From Acetobacteraceae bacterium (GTDB taxonomy: Bacteria > Pseudomonadota > Alphaproteobacteria > Acetobacterales > Acetobacteraceae): a DNA stretch of 10,257 nucleotides. A program made the position numbers and the translations under genes. The notes beneath the pieces were generated by a model. The model saw nothing but the letters and a program-made list of their open reading frames with translations, searched no databases and was not told the DNA's origin. Positions 1 to 7,915 of this stretch are shown piece by piece (the first letter of the stretch is position 1; each line of letters starts with the position of its first letter). The stretch is from the NCBI GenBank assembly GCA_019237355.1, contig JAFAHH010000909.1, positions 1 to 10,257 on the forward strand, written 5' to 3'.

Positions 1-557
1 TTGATGACCCGGGGGACCCCAGCCGAGTACAATGCGAGCTTGGCAACGGCATCAGCGCTCAGAAGATTGGTGGGCTGGCCCGAAGCCGCGAGCCGCGCTT
101 TGACGAACCGCGCGACCTCCGTCGGGCAAAGCGGCTCGAGGCGGATCGCGACCGTCCCAGGCCATTCGGCCAAGCGCTCAGCAAACGATGGGCTTGCCGA
201 AATAAACCAGGTCAGGTCCGGTCTTTTGCGAAGCGGGTCCAGATCGGCCCAGCCGAGCTGATCGGCATCGTCGACGAAGGCGACGCTATCGGGGCTCATC
301 TCGGCTACGGGTTGGCCCGGCTGAAGGAAACCGACCTGCCACCCCTCGGCGCTGAGGGTGCGGACTAGGTAGTGCAGCAGCAGCGTTTTCCCGCTCCCGG
401 TCGCGCCCGTTATGCAGATCACCCGCTTGCCGGCCAAGAAAGCCGCCATCGCCTGCGACTGCGCTTCGCGCCAGGACCGGTGCGGCACCGCGTCTTCTAT
501 ACTGGTAGCGGCACGGAATGGCGCAGTTCGTCCCGGCGTATCCTGCAGATCCATCAT
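1..557 (-). CDS. ExeA/GspA-like AAA ATPase, C-terminus cut by window edge
   Basis: This is a P-loop ATPase of the ExeA/GspA type, a family linked to secretion, pilus and peptidoglycan-associated assembly; the role here is unknown. The first 185 residues are visible and the frame is open at the window edge. Seen: Walker A GATGSGKT at residues 51-58, a Walker B-like strand VAFVDDAD at 92-99, and a lid region starting at IRLEPL (138-143) and ending in YSAGVPRVI (177-185), which matches the family's SGGIPRLIN element. The second Walker B acidic residue is Asp rather than the usual Glu. The start is ATG at 557 (a second ATG follows directly), because no in-frame start lies just upstream and a purine-rich AGGGGAAGGG (575-566) sits about 8 bases before it. 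It lies 270 bp downstream of ispE on the same strand, so it may have its own promoter. A DnaA/Hda-type ATPase was considered because of the D-D pair, but the lid motif favours ExeA. Confidence 0.72.
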   Translation of the reverse strand, partial: MMDLQDTPGRTAPFRAATSIEDAVPHRSWREAQSQAMAAFLAGKRVICITGATGSGKTLLLHYLVRTLSAEGWQVGFLQPGQPVAEMSPDSVAFVDDADQLGWADLDPLRKRPDLTWFISASPSFAERLAEWPGTVAIRLEPLCPTEVARFVKARLAASGQPTNLLSADAVAKLALYSAGVPRVI

Positions 558-774
558 CGAATCGGCCCTTCCCCTAAGCCGCAGATGATTGAAGTGAAGC
601 GACGCAGACAAGCTTGGATCAAAAAGTCAACACGCAATGAAGTGATCGCGCTTTCTTGGAATTGTCGCCGGATTGATGCCGCAATGAGCTTCTCGGCCCG
701 CACCGGAGGCCGCCCTACTGTGGCCGTTGAGCAACCTAAACTGCATCATCCCAACTCTTGTGGGCCACATGGAA

Positions 775-789
775 TGCGGAACGTCCGCA
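775..789 (-). terminator. Short GC-rich hairpin downstream of ispE
   Basis: A perfect inverted repeat of 6 bp (TGCGGA / TCCGCA, 775-780 and 784-789) with a 3-base centre lies 39 bases beyond the ispE stop. A tight hairpin there could end or attenuate the ETF-QO/TPR/ispE transcript. No T-run follows on the minus strand, so a standard intrinsic terminator is not demonstrated. Confidence 0.3.
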
Positions 790-827
790 ACGGAATTTAT
801 CTCAGGACACGCGAGATCGTAATTAAC

Positions 828-1679
828 TCACTTTCGCCGGTCGCCAGCCAGTCCTCCGCCCCAGCACCAACAACCGGGCCGGGTAAGGGACACCGCCGCA
901 CTCTGGGCCTCGGCCGCAGTTGCAAATAAGCCAAGGCACGTCGCCCCGGACCCGCTCATGCGGGCGAGTAGGCAGCCTGGAAGCGAGGCGATCGCATCCA
1001 GCACGCGGCCGATCTCGGGCGCGAGGAATATCGCCGCCGGCTGCAAATCGTTTCGCAAACCCGCAAGCCCCACCGCCATCGCATGGGGGTCCGGCCAAGC
1101 GCGGGGCAAGCGGGCAGGCTCGGAAAACGGGCCTGTCCGGGTCCGGAATACATCTCGGGTTGGGAGAGGGAGCCCCGGATTGACCAACACGACCCCACAG
1201 GGCGGAAGTGCCGGAGCGGGACCGAGCACCTCTCCAATCCCGCCCATCCGCGCGGGCCGGCTCAAAAGGCACACTGGCACATCGGCGCCAAGCTTAGCCG
1301 CAAGCCCGGGCAGTAAGCCCGGGGCGGCATCCCATCTCCGCTGCAGTAGGCGCAAAGTCGCCGCGGCATCAGCCGAGCCGCCTCCTATTCCGGAGGCCAC
1401 CGGAAGGTTCTTTTCCAAAACCAACCGCACGCGTGGGCTCACGCCAGCACAGGCTGCGAGTTCCTGAGCCGCACGCAGCACGAGATTATCGGTTTGACCG
1501 GTCAATGAAGATGAAAACGGCCCTTGCAGGGAAAGTCCAAGCTCCTCGGCGGGCTCGGCGCTAACCCGGTCAGCTACTTCGGGAAACACAGCAAGGCTGT
1601 CGAGCAGATGCAGGCCATCCGCCCGGCGCCCGACGATATGCAGATAGAGATTTACCTTGGCCCGGGCCCGCTCAATCAC
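828..1679 (-). CDS. ispE: 4-diphosphocytidyl-2-C-methyl-D-erythritol kinase
   Basis: IspE phosphorylates CDP-methylerythritol at the 2-hydroxyl with ATP, the fourth step of the cytosolic MEP pathway to isopentenyl diphosphate. The 283-residue length is normal. Seen, in order: N-terminal AKVNLYLHI with the conserved Lys8, the glycine-rich GHMP ATP-binding loop PVASGIGGGSADAA (93-106), LGADVP (130-135) with the catalytic Asp133, and the C-terminal GHMP motif MSGSGATC (241-248). The GTG start at 1679 is chosen because translation beginning there matches the family N-terminus exactly and it overlaps the upstream TPR stop (GTGA), which suggests translational coupling. A longer in-frame reading up to 1802 would lie wholly inside the TPR gene and adds no family sequence. 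Odd: the substrate-pocket motif normally read DGYH is DGLH here (Leu23), at the position of E. coli Tyr25, which stacks on cytosine. Confidence 0.95.
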   Translation of the reverse strand: MIERARAKVNLYLHIVGRRADGLHLLDSLAVFPEVADRVSAEPAEELGLSLQGPFSSSLTGQTDNLVLRAAQELAACAGVSPRVRLVLEKNLPVASGIGGGSADAAATLRLLQRRWDAAPGLLPGLAAKLGADVPVCLLSRPARMGGIGEVLGPAPALPPCGVVLVNPGLPLPTRDVFRTRTGPFSEPARLPRAWPDPHAMAVGLAGLRNDLQPAAIFLAPEIGRVLDAIASLPGCLLARMSGSGATCLGLFATAAEAQSAAVSLTRPGCWCWGGGLAGDRRK

Positions 1680-3394
1680 TGAGCCATAACGCCGTCGGCT
1701 TTGACCGGGACCATCGCATCGGGCGAGGGGCTCTGATGAAGCTTGGCCTCGAGCTTGGCGGCATCCTCCGGCTCGGGGTTGAGCGCGAGCGCGCGGCGCC
1801 ATTGGAACTCGGCTTCCCGCTTACGCCCCGCCTGCCAATAGGCGTCGCCCAAATGGCCGTTGATGGTCGGGTCTTCCGGCATCAGCTCCGCCGCGCGTTC
1901 CAAGGCGCTTACCGCAGCCTCGGTATGCCCCTCGCGCAGCTCCACCCATCCCATACTATCCGTGATCGCGCCATCGTTGGGCCGAAGCTCAGCGGCGCGC
2001 TGGATCATCTGGCGGGCCTGGTCGAGATTTATCCCTTGATCAGCCCAGGAATACCCCAGGTAGTTCAGCACGTACGGCTGGTCGGGCGATAACTCGAGCG
2101 CCCGCTTCAGATCCGCTTCTGCTTCGGACCATTGGTGGGAGCGCTCGTATGCGACCCCCCGGGCATAAAACAACACCCATGTGGCCCGAGTGGGCACGCT
2201 CACCCGGTCAATCGCGCGATCATACGCGGTCACAGCTTGGCCGTAACGGTTCTTCGCCCGCAGCAGGTCTCCTTCTTGAGCATAGGGCAAAGGACTGCTT
2301 GGATAATCCTTCGCAATCTGCTCCAGCATACGTATCGCATCATCGGTTTTACCAAGCGCTTCGGTAAGAGCCGCACGGCGCAGCCGAACGATGGAAATAA
2401 GAGGGTCGCTAGGGTCCACGGCCGCCAGGGTGGCCAGCGCGGCGTCTGGGCGCTTGCTCGCCTCCATGATCTCAGCCAGGAGCAGCCGCGCGGCGGTAAA
2501 GTTCGGTTTCAGGTTAAGCGCCAGCCGAATCAAGAGCAGCGCGGAGTCGCTAGCGTCCTGCTGCCGCAGTGCCGCCGCCAGGGCAAGGTAGGTCTCCGCG
2601 ATCCCGTCAGTCGCCTGACTAATTACCGGCAGACTCGCCGCCGCGCTCAAATCTGGCAAGGCGATCGCCATCTCATCTGCCGTTGCAGCCAGTTTGCGGA
2701 ATATCTCAAGCGCTTCATCGGCGCGCCCCTGGCGCATTTCCCAGCTCGCCAGCATCTCAGCGGATCGAAGGTTGAGGGTGCCAGGTTCAGCTTGGGCAAG
2801 CTGATAAAACTGCGCCGCTTCGGTGTTGCGCCCAGCCAGGTCCGCAATTAGGGCGGCATGCAGGGCATAAACTGACTGGAGGTGCTGCCCCTGCACATAC
2901 GGGGCCAAAGTCGCCAAGGCCAAATCCGTCTGTCCCGCGCCTTGCTGAGACCAGGCGAGTAGCAACGGTTGAAGCACCTGGTTTAGTCCCTCCGGAGGGA
3001 TCGCCTGAAAGCGACGCTCCGCCGCAGCCCAATTCCCGGCCTTAGCCTCAACACCCGCGAGCAGGAGCTGAGCGGTTTGATTGCCCGGTAGCCGCTTCGC
3101 GAGCTCGATCGCCTCGGGCCGGCCGCCGTCCAGGCAAGCCAGGAATGCCTGCGTAACAAGCTCCTGATCCAGGGGAGCGGCGGCAAGCGCTTGGAGGAAG
3201 TAATCACCAGCACGGCCGAACTCGAGCTGGCTAGCGGCAAAACGCCCGCTCAGATAAGCGCTCGAATCACCCGAGCTCTCGGACGGAAGAAGCGTCCGCT
3301 GTGCCGGCGAAGGCGCATCAGGATCGGCGGCCGCACCTGTCGCGAGGAATGCGAGCGCCAGCAAGATCGAACGGGGTATGGACGTGGTGTGCAT
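1676..3394 (-). CDS. Secreted TPR-repeat protein upstream of ispE
   Basis: A 572-residue tetratricopeptide-repeat protein, probably a periplasmic protein-interaction scaffold; the partner is unknown. The N-terminus is a signal peptide: PRSILLALAFLATGAAADP, with likely cleavage after the Ala run near residue 23. There is no lipobox Cys. Helical repeats of TPR character run through the protein. The clearest are in the C-terminal half, roughly 371-398, 405-438, 440-473, 477-507 and 509-541, with typical signatures such as WSEAEADLKRALELSPDQP and REAEFQWRRALALNP. The N-terminal half (about 45-300) is Ala/Leu-rich and looks like diverged TPRs. No enzymatic domain is seen. The ATG at 3394 is chosen because it gives a complete signal peptide; the Shine-Dalgarno is poor. 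It follows ETF-QO by 90 bp and overlaps ispE by 4 bases. BTAD- or PEP-CTERM/XrtA-type TPR proteins were considered, but nothing specific supports either. Confidence 0.88.
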   Translation of the reverse strand: MHTTSIPRSILLALAFLATGAAADPDAPSPAQRTLLPSESSGDSSAYLSGRFAASQLEFGRAGDYFLQALAAAPLDQELVTQAFLACLDGGRPEAIELAKRLPGNQTAQLLLAGVEAKAGNWAAAERRFQAIPPEGLNQVLQPLLLAWSQQGAGQTDLALATLAPYVQGQHLQSVYALHAALIADLAGRNTEAAQFYQLAQAEPGTLNLRSAEMLASWEMRQGRADEALEIFRKLAATADEMAIALPDLSAAASLPVISQATDGIAETYLALAAALRQQDASDSALLLIRLALNLKPNFTAARLLLAEIMEASKRPDAALATLAAVDPSDPLISIVRLRRAALTEALGKTDDAIRMLEQIAKDYPSSPLPYAQEGDLLRAKNRYGQAVTAYDRAIDRVSVPTRATWVLFYARGVAYERSHQWSEAEADLKRALELSPDQPYVLNYLGYSWADQGINLDQARQMIQRAAELRPNDGAITDSMGWVELREGHTEAAVSALERAAELMPEDPTINGHLGDAYWQAGRKREAEFQWRRALALNPEPEDAAKLEAKLHQSPSPDAMVPVKADGVMAQ

Positions 3395-3484
3395 GGGCGC
3401 TGTCTAGCAAGTCCCGACCGGCGCTGTCAGCCCAAACTGGCGGGCTTGTGACTCCATCTAGCCCAAGCATTCGCTGGGTGCCGA

Positions 3485-5122
3485 TCACATCCCGCCTGGA
3501 TAATTTGGGCCTCCGCCGCCTTCTGGCGTTACCCAATCAATGTTTTGTTCTGGGTCCTTGATGTCGCATGTCTTGCAATGTACGCAGTTCTGAGCGTTGA
3601 TTTGCAGCCGCGGATGTCCCTCCTCGGCTCCCACAATCTCGTACACGGCGGCGGGACAATACCGGGTCTCGGGGCTGCGATAGCGGTTCCAATTCACTGC
3701 GATGGCTTTGGCTGGGTCGCGCAATTTCAGGTGCCCCGGCTGGTTTTCTTCATGATTGGTATTGCTGATGAATACCGAAGAAAGCCGGTCGAATGTAAGC
3801 ACACCATCTGGCTTGGGGTAGGCGATCTGGGGCGCCATGCTTGCGTCCTGCACTGTTTGGTTATCGGCATGCGCGTAGTGGAATGTCCACGGCGCCCGGC
3901 CGCGGAAGACGTAGGTGTCAAGCGCCGAGTAGGCGAGCCCACCCCATAGGCCCATCTTGGCGAAAGCTGGGCGAACGTTGCGGACTGCGTTCAATTCCTC
4001 CCAGACCCAGCTCGCGCGGATCTTTTCCGGGTAACGAGTGAGCTCCGCTGGCTTGCCGTTGGTGAGCGCCTCCGCGACGGCTTCGGCCGCCAACATCCCG
4101 GATTTCATTGCAGTGTGCGTGCCCTTGATCTTGGGCACGTTCAAGAACCCGGCCGTGTCGCCGATCAGCGCACCGCCCTGAAAGATCAGCGTGGGGATGG
4201 ATTGCAGCCCGCCTTCGCTCAGCGCCCGGGCACCATAGCTGATGCGACGGCCGTCCTCGAAATGCGCACGGATGGCGGGGTGAGTTTTGAAGCGCTGCAT
4301 CTCGTCGAATGGCGAAAGCCAGGGATTACTGTAATCCAGGCCGATGACGAGCCCGTATGAAACCAAATTTTCTCCAAAGTGATAGATGAACGAGCCGCCA
4401 TAGGTCGCGCGATCCAGTGGCCAGCCTATTGTGTGTTCGACCAGTCCCGGCTTGTGCTGAGCGGCGGGGATTTCCCACAATTCCTTTATGCCGATCGCAT
4501 AGGTTTGCGGGTCATGCCCTTGGCGCAGCCCATAGCGGGCCATGAGCTGCTTGGCGAGCGAGCCGCGGCAGCCTTCCGCGATCAGGGTGTAGGGAGCGCG
4601 CAGCGCCATGCCGCGCTGATAGTTCTCGGTTGGCTGCCCGTCCCTGCCGATTCCCATATCGCCGGTAGCGATACCGGTTACACGGCCGCCCTCCTCGAGC
4701 AGTTCCGCGGCGGCAAAGCCGGGGTAGATCTCAATTCCCAGCGCTTCCGCCTGCTGGCCAAGCCAGCGGCATACATTACCAAGGGAGACGATGTAGTTGC
4801 CCTTGTTGTGCATTTGCGGCGGCGTGGGCAGGCGGAAAGCCCGAGTGCTGGTCAGGAACAGGAATCTGTCGTCCGTGGCCGGCGTTTGCAGCGGCGCGCC
4901 TCGTTGGCGCCAGTCGGGCAGCAGCTCGTTCAGCGCACGCGGCTCCAGCACGGCGCCGGAAAGGATATGGGCACCGACCTCACTCCCCTTCTCGACGACG
5001 CAGACGGCCGCTTCCGGCGCGAGCTGCTTGAGCCGGATCGCGGCGGCGAGCCCCGCAGGGCCGGCGCCGACGACCACGACATCGAATTCCATTGATTCTC
5101 GGGGCAGCAGGTCTGCGGCCAT
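3485..5122 (-). CDS. Electron transfer flavoprotein-ubiquinone oxidoreductase
   Basis: ETF-QO takes electrons from reduced electron-transfer flavoprotein (fed by acyl-CoA and amino-acid dehydrogenases) and passes them through FAD and a 4Fe-4S cluster to membrane ubiquinone. The product is 545 residues, normal for the family. Seen: N-terminal dinucleotide-binding loop VVVVGAGPAG (15-24), the FAD/quinone-domain motif GGSFIYHFGE with GLVIGLDYSNPW, the FAD segment IGDTAGFLNVPKIKGTHTAM, and the C-terminal ferredoxin-like domain with cluster ligands Cys489, Cys513, Cys516 and Cys519 (RYCPAAVYE and CVHCKTCDIKDP). The protein is monotopic, held at the inner membrane by hydrophobic surface. The frame is open 14 codons further up to 5164, but the ATG at 5122 is preferred because GGAGGG lies 4 bases before it. 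It is the first gene of the leftward cluster and is divergent from the UDG-like gene. Symbols vary between genomes, so none is given. Confidence 0.96.
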   Translation of the reverse strand: MAADLLPRESMEFDVVVVGAGPAGLAAAIRLKQLAPEAAVCVVEKGSEVGAHILSGAVLEPRALNELLPDWRQRGAPLQTPATDDRFLFLTSTRAFRLPTPPQMHNKGNYIVSLGNVCRWLGQQAEALGIEIYPGFAAAELLEEGGRVTGIATGDMGIGRDGQPTENYQRGMALRAPYTLIAEGCRGSLAKQLMARYGLRQGHDPQTYAIGIKELWEIPAAQHKPGLVEHTIGWPLDRATYGGSFIYHFGENLVSYGLVIGLDYSNPWLSPFDEMQRFKTHPAIRAHFEDGRRISYGARALSEGGLQSIPTLIFQGGALIGDTAGFLNVPKIKGTHTAMKSGMLAAEAVAEALTNGKPAELTRYPEKIRASWVWEELNAVRNVRPAFAKMGLWGGLAYSALDTYVFRGRAPWTFHYAHADNQTVQDASMAPQIAYPKPDGVLTFDRLSSVFISNTNHEENQPGHLKLRDPAKAIAVNWNRYRSPETRYCPAAVYEIVGAEEGHPRLQINAQNCVHCKTCDIKDPEQNIDWVTPEGGGGPNYPGGM

Positions 5123-5180
5123 GGCTCCCTCCAGCGCTCTGCACAGAACAAAACTAGGCAGCACCCGCTATTTAGGCAAA
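5123..5180. promoter_or_regulatory. Divergent intergenic region between ETF-QO and UDG-like gene
   Basis: Only 58 bp separate the two divergent start codons, so their promoters must be compact, overlap, or extend into coding sequence. On the minus strand TTGCCT, 17 bases, then TAGTTT is a possible but poor sigma-70-like pair for ETF-QO. No convincing plus-strand promoter is visible, and the UDG-like start has only a weak AGG upstream. Confidence 0.35.
5127..5132 (-). promoter_or_regulatory. Strong Shine-Dalgarno fixing the ETF-QO start
   Basis: The minus strand reads GGAGGG followed by AGCC and ATG. This near-perfect ribosome-binding site, spaced 4 bases from the ATG at 5122, selects that start over the in-frame ATG at 5164. 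Confidence 0.75.
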
Positions 5181-5942
5181 ATGGAGCCCGCTGTGGACGA
5201 GCTGGCCGCACTCAGGTTGCAGATCGAATGGGGAGCCGATGAGGCAATCGCCGAGGCGCCTCTTGATCGCCTCCAACCTTCCGCACGGCACTCCGAATCC
5301 GCGCCCAGGCGGCAAGGTGCGCAGCTCGCGATCGCATCCGCGGGCGGGGAAGCGGGGCTGGGCGAAACGCTCGAAGAGTTGCGCGCCGCCGTGGCCGCGT
5401 TCGAAGGCTGCGCCTTGCGCCATACGGCGACAAATTTGGTGTTCGCCGAGGGCGATCCGCATGCCGAGGTAGCCGTGATCTATGACGCGCCGGATGCCGA
5501 TGATGATCGCAGCGGCCGGCCAGGTAGTGGCGAGGCCGGGGCGTGGCTGGACCGAATGCTCGCGAGCATCGGGCTCGAGCGCGGCCGAATACTGCTCACC
5601 CCACTCGTGTTTTGGCGCCCACCGGGCGGGCGTCCGCCAAGCGATCGTGAAATTGCAGCCTGCCTTCCGTTCCTTCACCGGCTGCTCGCGCTGACCCGGC
5701 CGCAGTTTTTGCTCTTGCTCGGGTCCTTGGCAGCCAAATCGCTCGCCGCCGCTGGGGAGAGCTCGTTCCGCCGCACGGCCAAGCCTGAATTCAAGCCATT
5801 CGCGCTGCCCGGCATCCCCGAGCCGGTGCGCGCTGTGGCCATTCCGAGCCTTACACAAATCCGCCGTGAACCGGCTGCCCGCCGCCAGAGCTGGGCGTGC
5901 CTGCGCCTGCTCAAGCGTGCGATCGAAGCCGAAATGGCGTGA
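5181..5942 (+). CDS. Uracil-DNA glycosylase-like protein (family 4-like) with altered catalytic motifs
   Basis: A 253-residue member of the uracil-DNA glycosylase superfamily, closest in layout to alphaproteobacterial family 4 enzymes, which remove uracil from DNA to start base-excision repair. Family signs: the N-terminal IEWGADEAIAEAPLDR (15-30), a Pro/Ala-rich linker, GCALRHTATNLVFAEGDP (76-93), LDRMLASIGLERGRI (123-137), WRPPGGRPPSDREIAACLPFL (145-165, shown as the WRPPG and CLPFL ends of the motif) and LLLGSLAAKSL (178-188). Odd: motif I, normally GEAPGxxEDxxGxPFVG, reads YDAPDADDDRSGRPGSG (101-117). The TN before the WRPPG block is TP (140-141), and the C-terminal HPAYLL-type motif is replaced by IPSLTQI (221-227), with no His. 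Ordinary glycosylase activity is therefore doubtful. The ATG at 5181 is chosen because it starts exactly at the family N-terminus; upstream reading lies antisense inside ETF-QO. The lytic transglycosylase gene follows 119 bp downstream. Confidence 0.85.
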   Translation: MEPAVDELAALRLQIEWGADEAIAEAPLDRLQPSARHSESAPRRQGAQLAIASAGGEAGLGETLEELRAAVAAFEGCALRHTATNLVFAEGDPHAEVAVIYDAPDADDDRSGRPGSGEAGAWLDRMLASIGLERGRILLTPLVFWRPPGGRPPSDREIAACLPFLHRLLALTRPQFLLLLGSLAAKSLAAAGESSFRRTAKPEFKPFALPGIPEPVRAVAIPSLTQIRREPAARRQSWACLRLLKRAIEAEMA

Positions 5943-6061
5943 TTGTGACGGCGGCGGGACTCGCCAGAATTGCTGGACTCCCTCACGCTATGTCTCGTTT
6001 CAGGAGACTCGTCACATAGGCCCGCATTGCGTCTCAGAGTTTGCTCTAGTAGCCGAGAAGT

Positions 6062-7915
6062 ATGCGAGGGATTCGTCCAACGTTCGCGCGCTGTCCGCCT
6101 CGCCCGGTCCGTCGAATCTGCGCCATTTTCACCGGGCTTGCGGTTCTGGCCGGCCCTCCTGCGTTGGCCAAGGCCGAAACCGCGGTGACTGGAAATGGCG
6201 ACGAAACTGCATTCGCGAGACCGCGTGTCGCGCCGATAAACGGCAGCCCGGTCGCGTTTCCCCAGCCGCTCGCACCAAGCCAGGCCGCTCGTATCCGCCA
6301 AATCTTTGCGCTTCAGTCGCGCGGCGATATGGACCAGGCCGCTCAGGAAACCGAGGCGCTTTCCGATAAGCTGCTTTTGGGGGCCATTCTAGCGGACCGA
6401 TTCCTAGGGCAGCACGGAAACGCCTCGCTCGGGGCGCTTTCGGATTGGTTGTCAGAGCACGCAGACGAGCCGGACGCACCCGTCGTTTTTGGTCTGTTAC
6501 TCCGTCGCTTACCCGAGGGTGCGCGGCCTGCCGGACCCGCCGCTATAACCGCACTCGCCCTGCCCGACGCTGTGCCTGAAGAGACGGAACCCGCCGACCG
6601 TCCGATCAAGCGAAATTCCTTGTTGGATCGCACCGTTGCCACGCGGGCACAAGCCGGCAACATCCGCTCCGCGCTGCATTTGATTGCAGCGAGCAGGGGC
6701 GTGAGCCCAGCCTACGCTGCGCTGCTCCGAGGGGAAGTGGCGCGAGCCCTTTTCCTGCAGAATCGCGACGAAGAAGCGGTCGATCTTGCACGCGGGGTTA
6801 GCCGGAACACGGCCCGGAGCGAGCAATCTGGGCTGGCGAGCTATATTGGCGGGCTCGCGGCATGCCGTCTGGGGCGGTTTGAGACCGCGCGCCTGTTTTT
6901 TGAGGAGGCAAGCCGAGCCGAGCTCGCGCCCGCCACCATCCGTTCTGCCGGCGCATTTTGGGCGGCCCGGGTTCGCATAAGGCTCGCCGACCCGGCTGGC
7001 TATGCGCCATGGATGCGGCGGGCAGCCGCTGAGCCACGCACCTTCTACGGTCTTTTGGCCCGGCGCGCGCTCGGCCTCGGCTCTGGCCTAGAATGGCAAA
7101 GCGCGACCCTGGGCGAGGCAGATATTGAGGCGATCGATGACCTGCCCGCCGGCCGCCGGGCTTTCGCCCTGCTTCAGGTGGACCAGCCCGAGCTGGCGGC
7201 GGCCGAACTACGGAGCCTTTGGCCTGAGGCGATCAAAAACCCCGGGCTGGGCCGAGCGCTTCTGCTGGTCGCAAGCCACGCCGGATTCACGGATCTGGCG
7301 GCGCAACTCGCCGGCGTGGAGCAAAGCGCGGATGGCCGTCCGCGGGATTTCGCCCGCTTCCCCGTGCCGCGCCTCGCACCCCGCGGCGGATTTCAGGTTG
7401 ATCCCGCATTGGTCTATGGCTTGACCCGGGTTGAATCGAATTTCGAGCCCTCGGCGGTGTCGCGTATGGGCGCCCGCGGCCTGATGCAGCTCATGCCGGT
7501 GACAGCCGGGTACATCGCCAACGATCGCGCGCTGACCGGGTCGCAGCGGGCGCAATTGCATGACCCGGCCATCAATCTCGAGCTCGGCCAGCGCTATCTC
7601 CAATACTTGGCCCGGCTTGAGACGGTGAATGGGGACCTGATCGGGTTGCTGGCCAGCTACAACGCGGGGCCCGGCAGCTACGCGAAATGGCGGCAGGAGA
7701 TCCGCGACGACCACGATCCGCTGCTGTTCATCGAGGCGATCCCGAACGGCCAGACGCGCGCCTTTGTGCAGCGCGTGCTGACCTACACATGGATCTACGC
7801 AATGCGCCTCGATTTGCCGGCGCCAAGCCGGGATGATTTGGCTGCGGCGCGATGGCCCCGCTTCACGCCGGCTGGCCAAGCGGGGGACTTGCCGATCTCG
7901 GCACACAGCCGCTGA
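6062..7915 (+). CDS. Soluble lytic murein transglycosylase (GH23, Slt type)
   Basis: A 617-residue periplasmic enzyme that cleaves the MurNAc-GlcNAc bond of peptidoglycan to leave 1,6-anhydroMurNAc ends, used in wall turnover and in making room for envelope machines. Seen: an Arg-rich N-terminus followed by a signal segment (RRICAIFTGLAVLAGPPALAKA, residues 17-38, cleaved about there). Next is a long alpha-helical superhelical domain (about 70-430) with the typical FYGLLARRALG (328-338). The C-terminal SLT catalytic domain (about 445-580) carries GLTRVESNF with catalytic Glu458, GARGLMQLMPVTA (470-482) and ASYNAGPG (531-538). All key motifs are intact. No lipobox is seen, so it should be soluble rather than a lipoprotein. 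The ATG at 6062 gives a full signal peptide; GAGAAG lies too close to it to be a good ribosome-binding site, so the start is less certain than the gene. It is in the same direction as the UDG-like gene, 119 bp downstream. Confidence 0.93.
   Translation: MRGIRPTFARCPPRPVRRICAIFTGLAVLAGPPALAKAETAVTGNGDETAFARPRVAPINGSPVAFPQPLAPSQAARIRQIFALQSRGDMDQAAQETEALSDKLLLGAILADRFLGQHGNASLGALSDWLSEHADEPDAPVVFGLLLRRLPEGARPAGPAAITALALPDAVPEETEPADRPIKRNSLLDRTVATRAQAGNIRSALHLIAASRGVSPAYAALLRGEVARALFLQNRDEEAVDLARGVSRNTARSEQSGLASYIGGLAACRLGRFETARLFFEEASRAELAPATIRSAGAFWAARVRIRLADPAGYAPWMRRAAAEPRTFYGLLARRALGLGSGLEWQSATLGEADIEAIDDLPAGRRAFALLQVDQPELAAAELRSLWPEAIKNPGLGRALLLVASHAGFTDLAAQLAGVEQSADGRPRDFARFPVPRLAPRGGFQVDPALVYGLTRVESNFEPSAVSRMGARGLMQLMPVTAGYIANDRALTGSQRAQLHDPAINLELGQRYLQYLARLETVNGDLIGLLASYNAGPGSYAKWRQEIRDDHDPLLFIEAIPNGQTRAFVQRVLTYTWIYAMRLDLPAPSRDDLAAARWPRFTPAGQAGDLPISAHSR

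Noticed and set aside
602..630. Minus-strand TTGACT (630-625) as promoter of the ExeA-like ATPase
   Set aside because: The -35 match is good, but at normal spacing the -10 is CTGCGT, which does not resemble a -10 box.
1680..1802. N-terminal extension of IspE
   Set aside because: It lies wholly within the TPR gene and adds 41 residues not found in IspE proteins; GTG at 1679 fits the family start.
2132..2851. Plus-strand open frame of 239 codons
   Set aside because: Wholly antisense to the TPR gene, with no recognisable domain or ribosome-binding site.
4379..5095. Plus-strand open frame of 238 codons
   Set aside because: Antisense to the ETF-QO N-terminal FAD domain; shadow frame.
4797..5180. 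Upstream in-frame extension of the UDG-like gene
   Set aside because: It would be translated antisense to ETF-QO and is low-complexity; family homology begins at the ATG at 5181.
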